A stretch of 64,000 nucleotides of DNA from Mikania micrantha (lineage: Eukaryota; Streptophyta; Magnoliopsida; Asterales; Asteraceae), in NCBI GenBank assembly GCA_009363875.1, contig CM018680.1, positions 66,065,279-66,129,278 on the forward strand, written 5' to 3'. Numbering within the stretch: the first letter of the stretch is position 1; the number at the start of each line of letters is the position of its first letter. Positions 11,783-23,015 of this stretch are shown piece by piece. Both the position numbers and the translations under genes were made by a program. The notes beneath the pieces were generated by a model, which saw nothing but the letters and a program-made list of their open reading frames with translations, was not told the DNA's origin and ran no database searches.

Positions 11783-12275
11783 AAACTTACTATTTATAGT
11801 AAGTTTCTATTTTAGGAAAGTTTCCATATTTGGCAAGTTATGCATAAATTCATATTCCGATTATTCTAGCATGCATATTTATCCTAAATGAGCATGTCAT
11901 CACGTAGCACATCGTTACACATAGTCGGTTTAACATAGTTTGCGCATAAAAGTTTCCATAATTAGAAAGTGTGCGCAAACAAGCATATTTCATCAATTTA
12001 ACAACTAATATCATGTAATATTGCTATCCTAGTCATATTTAGCCATTTAATCGTGATCGTCACGTTTAACGTGCGATAATCATCGACTTAGCGAAATAAA
12101 GTTACTATTTATAGTAACCTATAGAAATAATCACAAATCAAATCTCCCAATCAATATAATCCTTTCAATATCATTATTAAATCACTAAATAAGCATTTTA
12201 GACTCAATACATTATCATACACGTCGCTCATTTGCAACTTGTGCCCAAAAAGTTACTATTTTTAGTAAGCTTTAT
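11783..12275. repeat. Dispersed TTACTA...TAGTAA inverted repeats
   Basis: Near 11785 GAAACTTACTA and TAGTAAGTTTC pair around TTTA. Near 12108 GTTACTA and TAGTAAC pair around TTTA. A third, similar dyad lies near 12250 and a weaker one near 12420. Confidence 0.65.
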
Positions 12276-13065
12276 AAAAATCATGCTTTTAACAATTCTA
12301 AACCTTTCTAAGTATCAAATAACTATCATGATAACTCTTAAACATCATTTCAAGCATAAATCTTAGATCAAATCACATGCATGTGGTCATTTCACCAAAA
12401 ATCACCACTTTGTAACATAAAAGTTACTATTTTTAGCAATAAGCCCCAAATAGTCGATTTTGACATGATCAATCATTCTAAATCATGTAAAGGATCATCA
12501 ACATCATATCTAGTAACATTTCCATATCAAATATCATGTAAATCATGCTAGATCATGCATGCATGTTGATAAAAGTAATCATCTACTAACAAAATCAACA
12601 AATCACCATAGTTTTCAAATAAAATCATCATAGATCATCACCAAATCATCAAATCAGTGATATACACATTCAATAATAGATTACTAACATCCAAAATTCG
12701 TGGTTAAAGTGATGGTGGTGATGCATGTAGCCTACAAGGCTTGCATGTGCGATTTTGAGTGATTTTAAGAAGTTTTGACCATAGAAACTACCTCCAAGGC
12801 TTCTTTGGATGTTTGAATCTCGATGGAACAGAAATAGAGAGCTTCAAGAGCTTCTGGAATTCGTCCCACAGCAGTTCCAACCGTTCAAGATGCTAGTTGA
12901 TGTGTTCTAGTCTCCTCAAGCCCTCAAAACCTCCAAGAATGAGCTCCAATGGCTCCTAGATGGCTCCAATGTGGTTAATGGTGGTGTAACAGGGTGATAA
13001 TGGCCGGAGTGGAAGTTTTCATCCGAGAGTTGGAGTGTAAGAGTGGTTAACATGATTAACATTGG

Positions 13066-13072
13066 ATTTATA
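13066..13072 (-). promoter_or_regulatory. Putative TATA box of the 5' LTR
   Basis: TATAAAT on the minus strand lies about 580 bp from the LTR start and directly downstream of the palindrome cluster. Confidence 0.55.
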
Positions 13073-13094
13073 AAGATTTCTGCGACTATAGACC

Positions 13095-13312
13095 TGTCGC
13101 GTACCGCGACACCGCCCAAAAAGAAGCTCCGCGACACGCGACGATTAAAATAATCGTCTGGTTCCCGAAACACATCGCGTACCGCGATGGTGGAAGTTGA
13201 TCGGTCGTCGCGTACCGCGACTCTTTTCGGAGAAATTCAAATTCTCCCGCTCGGGCTTCGCGTACCGCGAAGGCCCAATTGGGTGCCCATCGCGTACCGC
13301 GATGGGTCTCGG
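13095..13312. promoter_or_regulatory. Five CGCG-core hairpins with covarying flanks, upstream of the TATA box
   Basis: The core TCGCG-TAC-CGCGA occurs near 13096, 13173, 13206, 13258 and 13288. Flanking bases change in matched pairs: G...C, CA...TG, G...C, CT...AG and CCCA...TGGG. Stems are therefore 6 to 9 bp and always perfect. A related CGCGACACGCG word lies at 13130. Confidence 0.85.
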
Positions 13313-13699
13313 TTGAGCCCAATAAGCCCAATTTCATTGTTTTGAACCGAATCTTTCGTATTTCTCGAATACGATCATCGTTTCTCAACACCTAGGTCTC
13401 GTTCGAGCTAAATTAGGTTCACCGAACCTAAGTGCAGTGTTTTCGTGTTACAGTTTGATCCGTTCACCAACGTTCGTTATTCAAGACACGTGCGAGTGTT
13501 GTGCGATAATTCCTTGAATTATCGGCGTGTTCAGACTGTTGTGCCACGTGTCACACTAAATGCATTTATTCTAGTGCCACGTATGAAATAATAATAACAT
13601 TACTATTAAAAATATTAGAGTTGCTGACCTGGATTTTACGAGTTGTCACACATAGTCTAAGGAAATAACAAAGTCTCTAAAATCTAGAATCAAAAGGGA

Positions 13700-15001
13700 T
13701 GAGAAGATTACCTTGAAGCATACTCATGAGAATATGAAATATTTGTATTTGAAAGAGGAATCATACATTCTGCTGCAGATATCATTTCACAATGTTGACC
13801 ATTTTTATTTATTGAAAACCACTGTCCATAGATGCAAATTAAATAATTAAACAAAATAAGCTATAACATAAGTAACATTCTATATATGAATTAATAAAGA
13901 TTTAATTTCCTTCATGATAGCTAGCGAGGTGACCCCTTTCGCGAGAAGCGTTTTGAGTTCCTGTTGTGATGTGTAGATTAGCGGAGGCATTGAAGTCTTG
14001 ATCATTTCTTCATAGTCCATTGGCACATCATAACTCTCCTGAATTTGAAGTGCAATCATTTCTTCATACTTTCTCAAATCATAAATTTCTTGAATTTCAA
14101 GTGCAATCTCAAGTTTTTTCACCACTTGTGACATTGTTGGTCGTTGTTTATAATTTTTCTGCAAGCATTGGTATGCAGTAGTTGAAAATGTTTCTAAAGA
14201 GCTTGGATCCATTTGTTGATCCATGTCTTGAAATATAATATGGTCTAGCTTCTTCTGTTTGTAGCTTTGTTTCCACATTTGCACTAGACTAGAAAGCTGA
14301 CCGTCATTATATTCAAAACATACCCTTCTACACAATGCTGCAAATAAGACGACATCAAAAGAGTATACATCTGATTCTTTCGTTAGGAAGTATGTCTCCA
14401 AATAAAGGGGATTTAGGTAACCAGGGGTACCTACAACATTGGAGAAAAGAAACGAGTACTGCTGATTAACAGGACCGATTTTGACAAACCAAAGTAAGAA
14501 ACTTTCGCGTTTCAGTTCTCATCCAATAAGATTAGAGCTTTTGATATCACGGTGAATCACTCTTTGTTGTGTATCACTCTTTGTTGTGTACCATTGGGAT
14601 CATGAAGGTAGCTTATTCTTTTTGCGGCCTCAACACATATCTTTAAACGTTTTATCCACATGAGAGAAGTGGCACTTAAATGGCGGTCAAGACTTCCATG
14701 TAACGCATGCTCATACACAAGGATCTTCTCACCGTAAACCAAGAAGAGAGATGAGATTTGGATGCTTGTAATCGAAAATAATCATAATCTCTTCCAAGAA
14801 CTCCGGATCTCTTTGCCCCGTATATACGATCTAGAAGCTTTAAAGCAACCATATATGATTTGCCTCGGCCATAGAGTTTGAGATTAATCCAATGTGCACC
14901 TTCCCAAATCCAGCAACCCCGATAATGTTGTCGTCCCTAAAGCTGTTGGTTGCCAACTTTATAACTTCAAGCCGGATCTCAAGATAATGGAAATTCTCCA
15001 T
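13700..15001 (-). pseudogene. Receptor-like kinase / PP2 fusion pseudogene, copy A
   Basis: From the ATG at 15001 it reads MENFHYLEIRLEVIKLATN and then DDNIIGVAGFG (glycine loop). Kinase fragments follow in several frames: YLHDPNGTQQRV, GTPGYLNPLYLETYFLTKESDVYSF and KNYKQRPTMSQVVKKLEIALE. After an intron-like gap, NGQHCEMISAAEC at about 13720-13800 matches the PP2-type domain these proteins carry. Damage is clear: a 17-bp tandem duplication at 14559-14592 shifts the frame, a 1-bp deletion and substitutions destroy the DFG region near 14485, and the catalytic HRD loop is lost. Copy B at 38453-40500 shares the region with fewer breaks. The 3' end is cut by the gypsy LTR at 13650. The kinase-PP2 architecture is known to me from Asteraceae; the wild-type gene's function is not inferable here. 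Confidence 0.8.
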
Positions 15002-15743
15002 TTTCAAGAAATCTTTATTTGTTGTGTATTAATACTAGCTAGGCTCATGGCATACTGTTAAGAATATTAAGCGTAATAATATTGCAATAGTATATGATGA
15101 TGTGGTACGTTATTATTATATTAGATCAAGCCATTGTTTTGAAAACCGGACCGGACCGGTAACCGGGGGTCGGCTGGCCGGCCCTAAATCAACATACGAA
15201 CCGCCCTCAAGTGAACCGGTCGGTTGAGCGAGTTCATCGGTCGGACCCGAAACCGGTTCACGGGTTGGACCAGATTTCAGACTACCACAAGAAACTAGCC
15301 CCTATCTCTAAAGTTATGTATTCCATGACTTTCTTATGTTATGACGAAAAAATCCCATTTTTTGATAGACTACCATGCAAACAGGTCTTAGTGAAGTTTT
15401 TTTTTCTTTTTCTTTTTTTTTAAACTGAAATCCAAAGAATGAAACATTAAAATCAAACCATATTTTTTTTGACATGATTATGTTTGTTTAAACATTAATT
15501 ATGCTTGTTTAAATGTGTTTATAATTTTAGATTTTGTTTAGAATTTTTTTTATTATGTCATCCGGTTCTTGAATCTGGTTCAACCAGTAGCCAGTAAGAT
15601 ATCCGGTTCGACGTACTGAAAACATTGGATGAAGCTAAAACAAGTTGCGATGACGGAAGCTATTCGGTATCAACTTACTAAAGCTCGAACCGAGCTTAAA
15701 CAAGCCCAAAGCTTATGTTGTGGCATATTAAGTAAACAAAATC

Positions 15744-15887
15744 GCCAATGTGGGACTAGCCCACTTGGTAGAGGCTTGTCTCTTAGAATGGGAGGTCATG
15801 GGTTCAATTCCATGCAATGGTGTAATTATGGTGTAAGGACTAGGATGTAATTTAAGTGGAAATAAACTTAGCCGTTCAAAAAAAAAA
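15744..15887 (+). mobile_element. tRNA-derived SINE with 13-bp target-site duplication
   Basis: It has a box A-like TAGCCCACTTGGTAGAGGC, a box B-like GGTTCAATTCC about 30 bp on, and a terminal A run after CCGTTC. AGTAAACAAAATC is duplicated at 15731-15743 and 15888-15900. The duplicated locus has one copy and no SINE at 41211-41223. Confidence 0.93.
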
Positions 15888-15949
15888 AGTAAACAAAATC
15901 AATGCTTCGATATCAAGCACGCAAACCTAAAGAATATTTTTATTTATAT

Positions 15950-16400
15950 AATTTTCTAATTATACCTATATACAATTTGAAGTAATAATAATTTAATAAT
16001 AATAATAATATAATATTAATAATATTATAATATTAAAATATAATAATAATAATAGTATTGTGGTATGATGAAGTTTTATGAACAGTAATAATAAATTAAT
16101 AATAATAATAATATATTAATAATATTATAATATTAAAATATAATAATAATTAATAATAATATAATATTAATAATATATAATATAATATTAATAATATTAT
16201 AATATTAAAATATAATAATAATATTATATTAATAATATATAATATTATAATAATAATAATATTATAAAATTATAATTATAATTTAATATTAATATAAAAT
16301 AGTAATAATATTTTAATAATAGTAATAATATAATATTAATATAATAATAATAAAATTATAATAATAACATTATTATAATATGATAATATTAAAATATATT
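15950..16400. repeat. AAT/ATT-rich low-complexity tract, copy A part 1
   Basis: Almost pure A/T with irregular AAT, ATT and AATATT words. The counterpart is at 41290-41850; no gene. Confidence 0.9.
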
Positions 16401-16419
16401 TATATAACCTTAAATAGAA

Positions 16420-16672
16420 GTGTCGGTTTAGACACTTCTATTTTGTTTTTTCTGAATTGTTACAACACTAGCTTATTAAAACATAGTCAAACTGATTAAT
16501 TTGTTAGTCAACTATCTCATACACTTTGAGTTTAATTTCTATTGGTTCGTTATCTATTTTGTTTTTTCTGAATTCTTACCACACTAGCTTATTAAAACAT
16601 AGTCAAACTAATTAATTTGTTACTCAACTATCTCATACACTTTGAGTTTGATTTTTATTGGTTCGTTATTTA
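16420..16672. repeat. Hairpin AGAAGTGTC...GACACTTCT and a 116-bp tandem duplication
   Basis: AGAAGTGTC-GGTTTA-GACACTTCT (16420-16443) is a perfect 9-bp dyad. It is followed by two copies of a 116-bp unit (16441-16556 and 16557-16672) differing at a few bases. A degenerate form of the hairpin recurs near 17078-17110. Such words are common in CACTA subterminal regions, but no CACTA terminus was found. Confidence 0.75.
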
Positions 16673-17070
16673 AAAATAATTTACCTTATTGGTTAAAAAC
16701 ATAATTTATTCATTGGTCATAAGACTAAATGTCAAAATTTTATATTTTATTCCTAAATTTTGGAAATGTAATTTTGATCATTCTCTTATATATTTTTACT
16801 TTATGATTTATTCAAACTCTTAATATTGAACCTTTTAAGTTTTACTATTAAATATTTTGGTTTCCTTAGTAAACTCTATAAATTGCTGGTTTAACCTCTT
16901 CAAGTTTTGTAGATCATAGAGTAATACCCTTACACTCAATTTAAAGAGACAATATCAATTTGCATCCTATCACTTCTAATTTTTTAACTTTCAAAACCTT
17001 TAGGGTTCACTCCTAGATGTTTAAGTTTCGTCTTGATTGTCACTGACTATTTATAATCATTGTATAAACC
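16673..17070. other. AT-rich sequence without recognised features
   Basis: No ORF, repeat or terminus that I can support. Confidence 0.6.
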
Positions 17071-17139
17071 TTATTTAGAAGTGTCGGTAGAGACTACTGA
17101 CAACTTCTAAATATATATTTACTGTGAAAAAAAGGAACA

Positions 17140-17255
17140 AATGTGACTTCGGCTTAGTGGTTGGTGCTTTGTGGCTTTTATTGTTGGCAGCAAGTAACCA
17201 AGGTTCGAATCTGGTGGAATATAATTTTAGGCTTAAGAGTTTTTTTTTGGGTATC
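17140..17255 (+). mobile_element. SINE fragment (tRNA-like head, T-rich tail)
   Basis: Box A-like GGCTTAGTGGTTGG and box B-like GGTTCGAATC are spaced as in tRNA-derived SINEs. A GAGTTTTTTTT run follows, as in the T-tailed Au type. No clear target duplication was found. Confidence 0.6.
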
Positions 17256-17658
17256 TTTCTTATTATTTTTGTTGCTAATTTATCCATGATGGTATATATA
17301 ATGTAAGTTTTACTAAATATACTGATATCATTAAACATGATATTCACTCCGAGTTAGGGGTTCGTTCGGGTTTGTTAATCGGGTTTCGAGTTGTTTGGGT
17401 CGGGTTGTTCGGGTTTTTGACATTGAAAATAAACCCGATTGCCAAACCATTTAAGTTATTTGTATTCAGTATTCGGATTTTGGTAATCGGATTCTTCGAG
17501 TTGGTATTAATCGGTATTCGGGTTATACTAAATTTACTTAACGGTCAACCTAAAATTAACACTAAACACTTGAAATGTTATACAATACACATTCGCATAA
17601 TATAAAACTTATTAAGCCATTACCACTATTTTGGTAAACACAACACATGCGTAAACCC

Positions 17659-17685
17659 GCCGCGAAGCGCGGCAACGCCTTCTAG
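17659..17685 (+). mobile_element. Helitron-like 3' terminus
   Basis: The perfect stem GCCGCG-AAG-CGCGGC lies 8 bp before CTAG, which is followed by T. This is the standard Helitron 3' end. The matching 5' TC end was not located. Confidence 0.65.
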
Positions 17686-17689
17686 TTAT

Positions 17690-18150
17690 TATTAATAACG
17701 AGTGGAGTTGACCCGCGCATCGCAGCGGGACATAGGTTGATTTTTTGATAGATGTTAGTTTTATACAAAAGTTTAACATTTAAAGTTAAGTTGCAAAAAT
17801 CGGCTATAGTCCACGATTAATCGGGAATTAACCGTTAGACGTTTTGGAAGGCATTCGATTTATTGTAATAAAAGGAGAAAGTTAGTAGGTAGTGGTAATC
17901 GATTTATTGTAATCAAAGGAGAAAATTAGTAGGCAGTCGTAATCGATCAAGCACTTTTGTTCTGAACCTACAAAAAAATCAACTAACATAGGCACACAAC
18001 AACACTCCTAAACAATTATGCATAAGGATCAAAGGATAGTACAATAGATAGTATAAAATGATCATAAAGTTAATAATATACTTTGATGGGTTAAAAGATC
18101 AAAACATATGCTATAATAATTTTGAATAAAATTATGTTACTAAATAAGAA
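17690..18150. other. Non-coding AT-rich stretch
   Basis: CCCGC...GCGGG (17714-17732) could be a degenerate Helitron 3' hairpin in the opposite direction. Nothing else is recognised. Confidence 0.4.
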
Positions 18151-18151
18151 A

Positions 18152-19077
18152 AAGTAGCAAAAAAACATGAAGAAAATTATAATACAAAGTTGTTTTGTTA
18201 GTAGAACCGTAACATGTGGAATGTTGAAAAAAGATAAAATAATTAATGTAATCTTAGAATGTTTAGTAAGAATATTAATAAGATTTACAAACATATAATA
18301 ATCAATTAAGAAAAAAATATGATATAAAGTGAAACTCAGCTGCCTATATTTCTATTTTTCGTAAGGTAGCTTTGTTTCTTGTAGTTGTTCGATGTGTGAT
18401 TCACGCAATTCCTCTGGATTTCTAGTAGTATTCAAGAGTATCAAAAGATATCATAAGTAATTATAATATGGTAAAAATATAATAAAGGACCAAAGTATGG
18501 CATAATATGATTAATATATCATTAACCTGATAATAATAAATTGTAAGTGTAAAAGTAGGGAAAGAACTATCGGACATTAATAAGGAAAAAAAATATGATA
18601 TAAAGTAGAACTTGCGCATGTCAAGTATGCCTAGAAATCATTTGTCATGGATGGCACTCGTTATAAACCTGATAATAGTTATCAGGAATTCGTTGGAGAA
18701 AAAAGTAGCAAAAAAACATGAAGAAAATCATAATCCAAAACTGCTTCGTTGTTAGACTGTAAAATGTGGAATGTTGTAAAAAGAGGAAATAATTAATTTA
18801 AGAATCCGTAGAATATTTAGCAACAATATTAATAAGAATTACAAACATATATTAATCTATGTGGAAAAAAATCTGATATAAAGTGAAACTTAGCTGCCCT
18901 TTTTCCTATTTTCCTTAAGCGTTTTCTATATCTGGTAACTATGCAACTGACGCAACTCTTTTGAATTTCTAATAGTATTCAAGATAATCAAAAGATATCA
19001 TAAGTAGTTATAATATGGTAAAAATATAATAAATGACCAAAGTATGGTATAATGTGACTAATATATCATTAGCATGA
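18152..19077. repeat. Diverged direct repeat, period about 551 bp
   Basis: 18152-18535 and 18703-19077 share long stretches, for example GTAGCAAAAAAACATGAAG, the AAAGATATCATAAGTA region and a GACCAAAGTATGG word. No coding potential is seen. Confidence 0.8.
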
Positions 19078-19082
19078 GCAGA

Positions 19083-19390
19083 TCACATTGGTGAGTGCTA
19101 AACCAATGAATGCAGTTGGCCCGTTATTCTGCACCATAGAATGTTGCAACCTCATAACAAAGCATATGGCATTCATTGAGGCATTTGGTCGAACGGTTTA
19201 TATGCATGATGATACCTGAGAAAGCTGGTCCACAAAACTGGGCATATCACCAGTATGATGACCAAATTCCTCAAATGTGAAAGCAATTATTACAGTAGCC
19301 AACGTAGTGGCCAAATTCCTCAAATTCCACAAAAAAAAATTAGCTACCTGAATATGCAAACCAACAACAAAGATATACATAGATATATAC
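19083..19390 (-). pseudogene. Exon-like fragments of an unidentified gene
   Basis: On the minus strand FEEFGHHTGDMPSFVDQLSQ is followed by a GT donor. A second open segment near 19083-19175 contains MRLQHSMVQNNGPTAFIGLA. The word ATTTGAGGAATTTGG is duplicated inside the first piece. I do not recognise the protein. Both pieces lie inside the large insertion in copy A, so capture of a host-gene fragment by a transposon is plausible but unproven. Confidence 0.35.
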
Positions 19391-20033
19391 ATAGATAATA
19401 TGCAAGCAACAAATTTAGTACGGAATGAAAACCAATTTATTATTTAGACAATAACAGCACGTCATTATGAAGAAGTTATCAATCATAATTAATATTTTTT
19501 TAAAAAGTTAGCTAAAAGCAACTAATTTTACGTTAGGACGCCAATGAACTATGGATCCTTATGAGTTTAGTCAAATAGAAAATTTTAGAACAAAAGTCAA
19601 GGAATATGTATGTTCACTATAACACAGAAACAATATTGGAAATCATTATTACCATGAAAGAGCTTTGAGGTGTGGCGGCTATATATACGAAAAAAATAAA
19701 ACTAAAACCCCTATTTTTCATGCGTCGTTATATGGACTCTGCCGCCAGACTCGTGACTCGACCTCAAGTTTCATATTGAAGTATACATATATATGAAATT
19801 GATCTGCATAATGAACTTTTGGATCCCTGATTGTCACACCTGTGATTTGTTGGATCTTTAAGAACAGTGACTATAAAGAGAATGTAAACCCTAACATGAA
19901 TGTGTGGTTAAAGAAGGTTTTGTAAGAGAAGGTAGAAGAACATGTACAAAAGCAGAAGGGTAACCATACATACCTGGTATCTCTTACCAGGTGCCAATCG
20001 TCGGAAGCAAAGCTGCAGTCGCTTTCTTGGAAT
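19391..20033. other. Non-coding stretch left of the Mutator-like element
   Basis: No ORF or repeat recognised. Confidence 0.5.
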
Positions 20034-20309
20034 TTTTTTTAGAAATGGTATATTTTAGAAAAAAAATTAGGATAAAGGTAAAGTCAAAAAAAAAAAAAAG
20101 GAAAATGGTTAAACCGAGATTCCTATCTGCGGTTTAGGAGTAAATTTTTATTTTAGAGATCTGTACTTTGCAGGGTGTCAGGTAATCAGCAATTCACAGT
20201 TGCGGTTTAGGACAAAACCATTAATCCGCAATTCATAGTTGCGGTTTAGGAATAAATCAAACTAACGACGTTAAACTTTGGATTCTCTTTCTCAGGCAAC
20301 AATTAGACA

Positions 20310-20760
20310 ACACAAATAATGCAGGCATGTGCAAGCCTGTATATATTTTTACTCAAACAGTGGTTGAATAGTGTCATGCACTTGATTAAAGCAATTCATC
20401 TGGTAAGGTGGTTGAATACATGTCATAAATGGGTTGCAGGCATGTGCAAGCCTGCATATATTTTATTCAAACAGTGGTTGAATAGTCATCCATGTCATAA
20501 GATTGTTGCAGGCAATTATCATTTCATCTTTTCATCTATCAATTGATGAACCATAAATAGACAACACAAATAATGCAGGCATGTGCAAGCCTGTATATAT
20601 GGGTTGCAGGCAATTGTCATTTCATCTTTTCATCTGGCAAGGTGGTTGAATACATGTCATAAATGGGTTGCAAGCAATTGTCATTTCCTCTTTTCATCTG
20701 GCAAAGTGGTTGAATACATGTCATAAATGGGTTGCAGTCAATTATCATTTCATCTATTAA
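20310..20760. repeat. Subterminal tandem repeats of the Mutator-like element
   Basis: Repeated words include GTTGCAGGCATGTGCAAGCC, GTGGTTGAATACATGTCAT and AATTGTCATTTCATCTTTTC, in three or four partial units of 60 to 120 bp. They precede the PMD gene. Confidence 0.8.
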
Positions 20761-20866
20761 AAATGGTTCGTCATATTATAAATACTCATCCATGCCTATC
20801 GTCTCAACCCACACTTCAATCAATTATCACTTACTATCAATCACTAATTCCAACCAATTACTTACA

Positions 20867-23015
20867 ATGAACATGAACTTGCATCTTTTCCCGGGTCCAA
20901 TGGATGACCGCGTGTTGTACCTAGGAGCCGAACACCGGGCCAGAAATTTGTTCCTAAATCCACAAGAAGGGGAGAGTTGTACAATGGATTTTAGACATGG
21001 CGCCGGTTCATTTTGGGAGCTAATCTATGACAAACACATTACTCTTACGGGTAAAGTTTTAAGGTACATTACTTTATTTGGTTTTGGGAGTGTCCTACGA
21101 TGTGGCTATAGGAGACTTGACCGAGCGTTGATAGAAGCACTAGTTGAAAGGTGGCGGCCTGAAACAAACACATTTCACTTGCCATTTGGTGAGGCCATTG
21201 TAACTTTGGAGGATGTTAATGTTCTATGGGGGTTACCCATTGAGGGGGTGACATTAACTGGGGTTGAGGGTTCGTACACCTACGATGAAAGCAGGCATAT
21301 GTGTTTAACTTACTTAGGTTATGATACACAACCGAATGATTATAGAAACCATTTGCTAAAACTCAGTAATATGATAAGTTTTATGTTAGACAACCCAATA
21401 ACTGATGATTCAACAGATGAAGAATGTATGCAGCGTGCACGATGTGTTTGTCTAATACTGGTTACTAACAATGTATTAGCAGATACAAATAATGGGTACG
21501 TGTCATTACATTTATTAAGTCATTTAACTGACAGTCGGCAACTGAGTTGGGGTGCTGCCGCCTTAGCGTCATTGTATAGAGAACTCTATAAGGGAACCAA
21601 CCCACAAAAATCAATTATTGGCGGCCCAATGTCACTGCTACAAATATGGGCATGGACCCGGATTCACACGTTAGCACCCAGAATTGTAGATGAGCAAATA
21701 GACTGGAGAAAACCATACGGTGCAAGGTAGTTAAATATTATTGTAATACTTATGAAAATATTAATATTCTAATAATTATTATTTTCTTCCTCAAGGTGGG
21801 TAGATCATCACATTAGTAGAACAGAGACTCCTTCACAAATGATAAAAGCCCACCGTACAACGTTACAGTATCTAAGAGAGGCCGATGTATTATTTCTTTA
21901 TCATAACTGTTTTATTAAATGATTTTAAATACTAAATATTAACATATTTTTATGTTGACAGTTTGATTGGATGCCTTATCGGGACGTGATGCAAAGACTC
22001 CCAGAAATGTGCAAAACAGGCATAAACAGTTGGAAGTCACGATGTTTTTTAATTTATTGGAACGTAGTTGAATATCATCCGGTTGAAAGGGTGATGAGGC
22101 AATTTGGATTTCTTCAGGAGGTCCCTGCCCCATTCCCTTTTTCTCGTGAAGTGCTTCGCAAACTCCGTAAAACACAACGGAAAGGGAGGTTGGAAACAGA
22201 CTGGACTGTTCATCATGCATTATATGTCGAAAATTGGAACCATAGACGCGAAAATATGGTGGAAGGTGTGCCAACCAACACACCTACGGCAGACTGTGCT
22301 TTATATAAAAGACCCGAGACAAGTCCATGGTGTTATCCATACTGGATTCGATGATCACGGTGGAACTGCAAGATACTTGGTTAGTATAATTACTAATGTA
22401 GAATTATAATTATTAAATAAGTAGTGTGTATAGCTTTTAATTATTTTGGTTTTGCAGGTTGATGGATTAGGATTCATTGGTCAAGAAGCACTTAGAATGC
22501 GAAACATGGGCCCTGATCATTACTACGAAAATTTTGGAGGGGTCCAAAGCATGGCTTCTCAACTAATTGGATCAATTAATCATATTGATCAGCCTTCGTA
22601 TATACAGACAAATGAACCGGATCTGGGACCGGATAACACTCACCCCCAACGTGCTCCGCGTGATCGGGGGCGTCGTGGTCCACAAAGAACTCGGGTAAAC
22701 CTCGTACAGAATGATGATGAGGGGGAGGGGGCCCGGCATTTTGAAGGGACAACACTTAAATATGGGGAGGGTACCTCAAATTGGGAAGAATGTTATCGAC
22801 CTTCATCCCAATTTGTCGGACATGGATCATCAAACATTCAATTAGGTACTCAGTTGAATGTTAACAACAACCAACAAAACAATTGGGCATCCTCATGGTT
22901 AGGGATGCATGTGAATAGGTGTTGCATGCATGTGAAAGTGGCAGACTATAATTCATTATTTTCAAGAGTGGCAGGATATCATTACAAGAGTAGCTGTGAA
23001 AGTGGCAGACTATAA
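20867..23015 (+). CDS. Plant mobile domain (PMD, MAIN-like) protein gene, four exons
   Basis: Exon 1 (20867-21727) starts MNMNLHLFPGPMDDRVLYLG and carries the PMD signature: WRPETNTFHLPFGEAIVTLE, then DVNVLWGLPIEG, later ALASLYRELYKG. GT follows at GGTGCAAG|GTAGTT. Exon 2 (about 21797-21889) begins WVDHHISRTETPSQM and ends near READ before GTATTA. Exon 3 (from about 21962) contains FDWMPYRDVMQRLPEMCKTG and FGFLQEVPAPFPFSREVL. Exon 4 (from about 22459, after TTTGCAG) runs VDGLGFIGQEALRMRNMGPD to a stop at 23013-23015, with a basic Arg/Gly segment. The exact end of exon 3 (about 22260-22380) is unclear because two frames compete, so a frameshift is possible. PMD proteins in Mutator-like and gypsy elements are known; host homologues (MAIN/MAIL1) act in genome stability and silencing. 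Confidence 0.75.

Larger units (their letters stand above)
5927..13650 (-). mobile_element. Ty3/gypsy LTR retrotransposon, minus strand, 3' part displaced
   Basis: Read on the minus strand it has a 5' LTR (13650 to 10702), an initiator-Met-type PBS, an extra ORF (10550-9738), then gag-pro-pol (9478-5930). It is interrupted in the integrase at 5927 by the LTR end of the plus-strand element. A matching integrase continuation lies at 1-445. Its 3' LTR is outside the window, so its age cannot be estimated here. Confidence 0.85.
10702..13650 (-). mobile_element. 5' LTR of the minus-strand gypsy element
   Basis: On the plus strand it begins TGTCACACCC next to the PBS and ends AGTTGTCACA; on the minus strand this is TGTGACAACT...GGGTGTGACA, 2,949 bp. 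It contains a TATA box at 13066-13072 and a cluster of CGCG palindromes just upstream of it. No coding sequence is supported. Confidence 0.9.

Noticed and set aside
20319..20546. 75-codon ORF upstream of the PMD gene
   Set aside because: It lies in the inverted repeat and subterminal repeats of the Mutator-like element.
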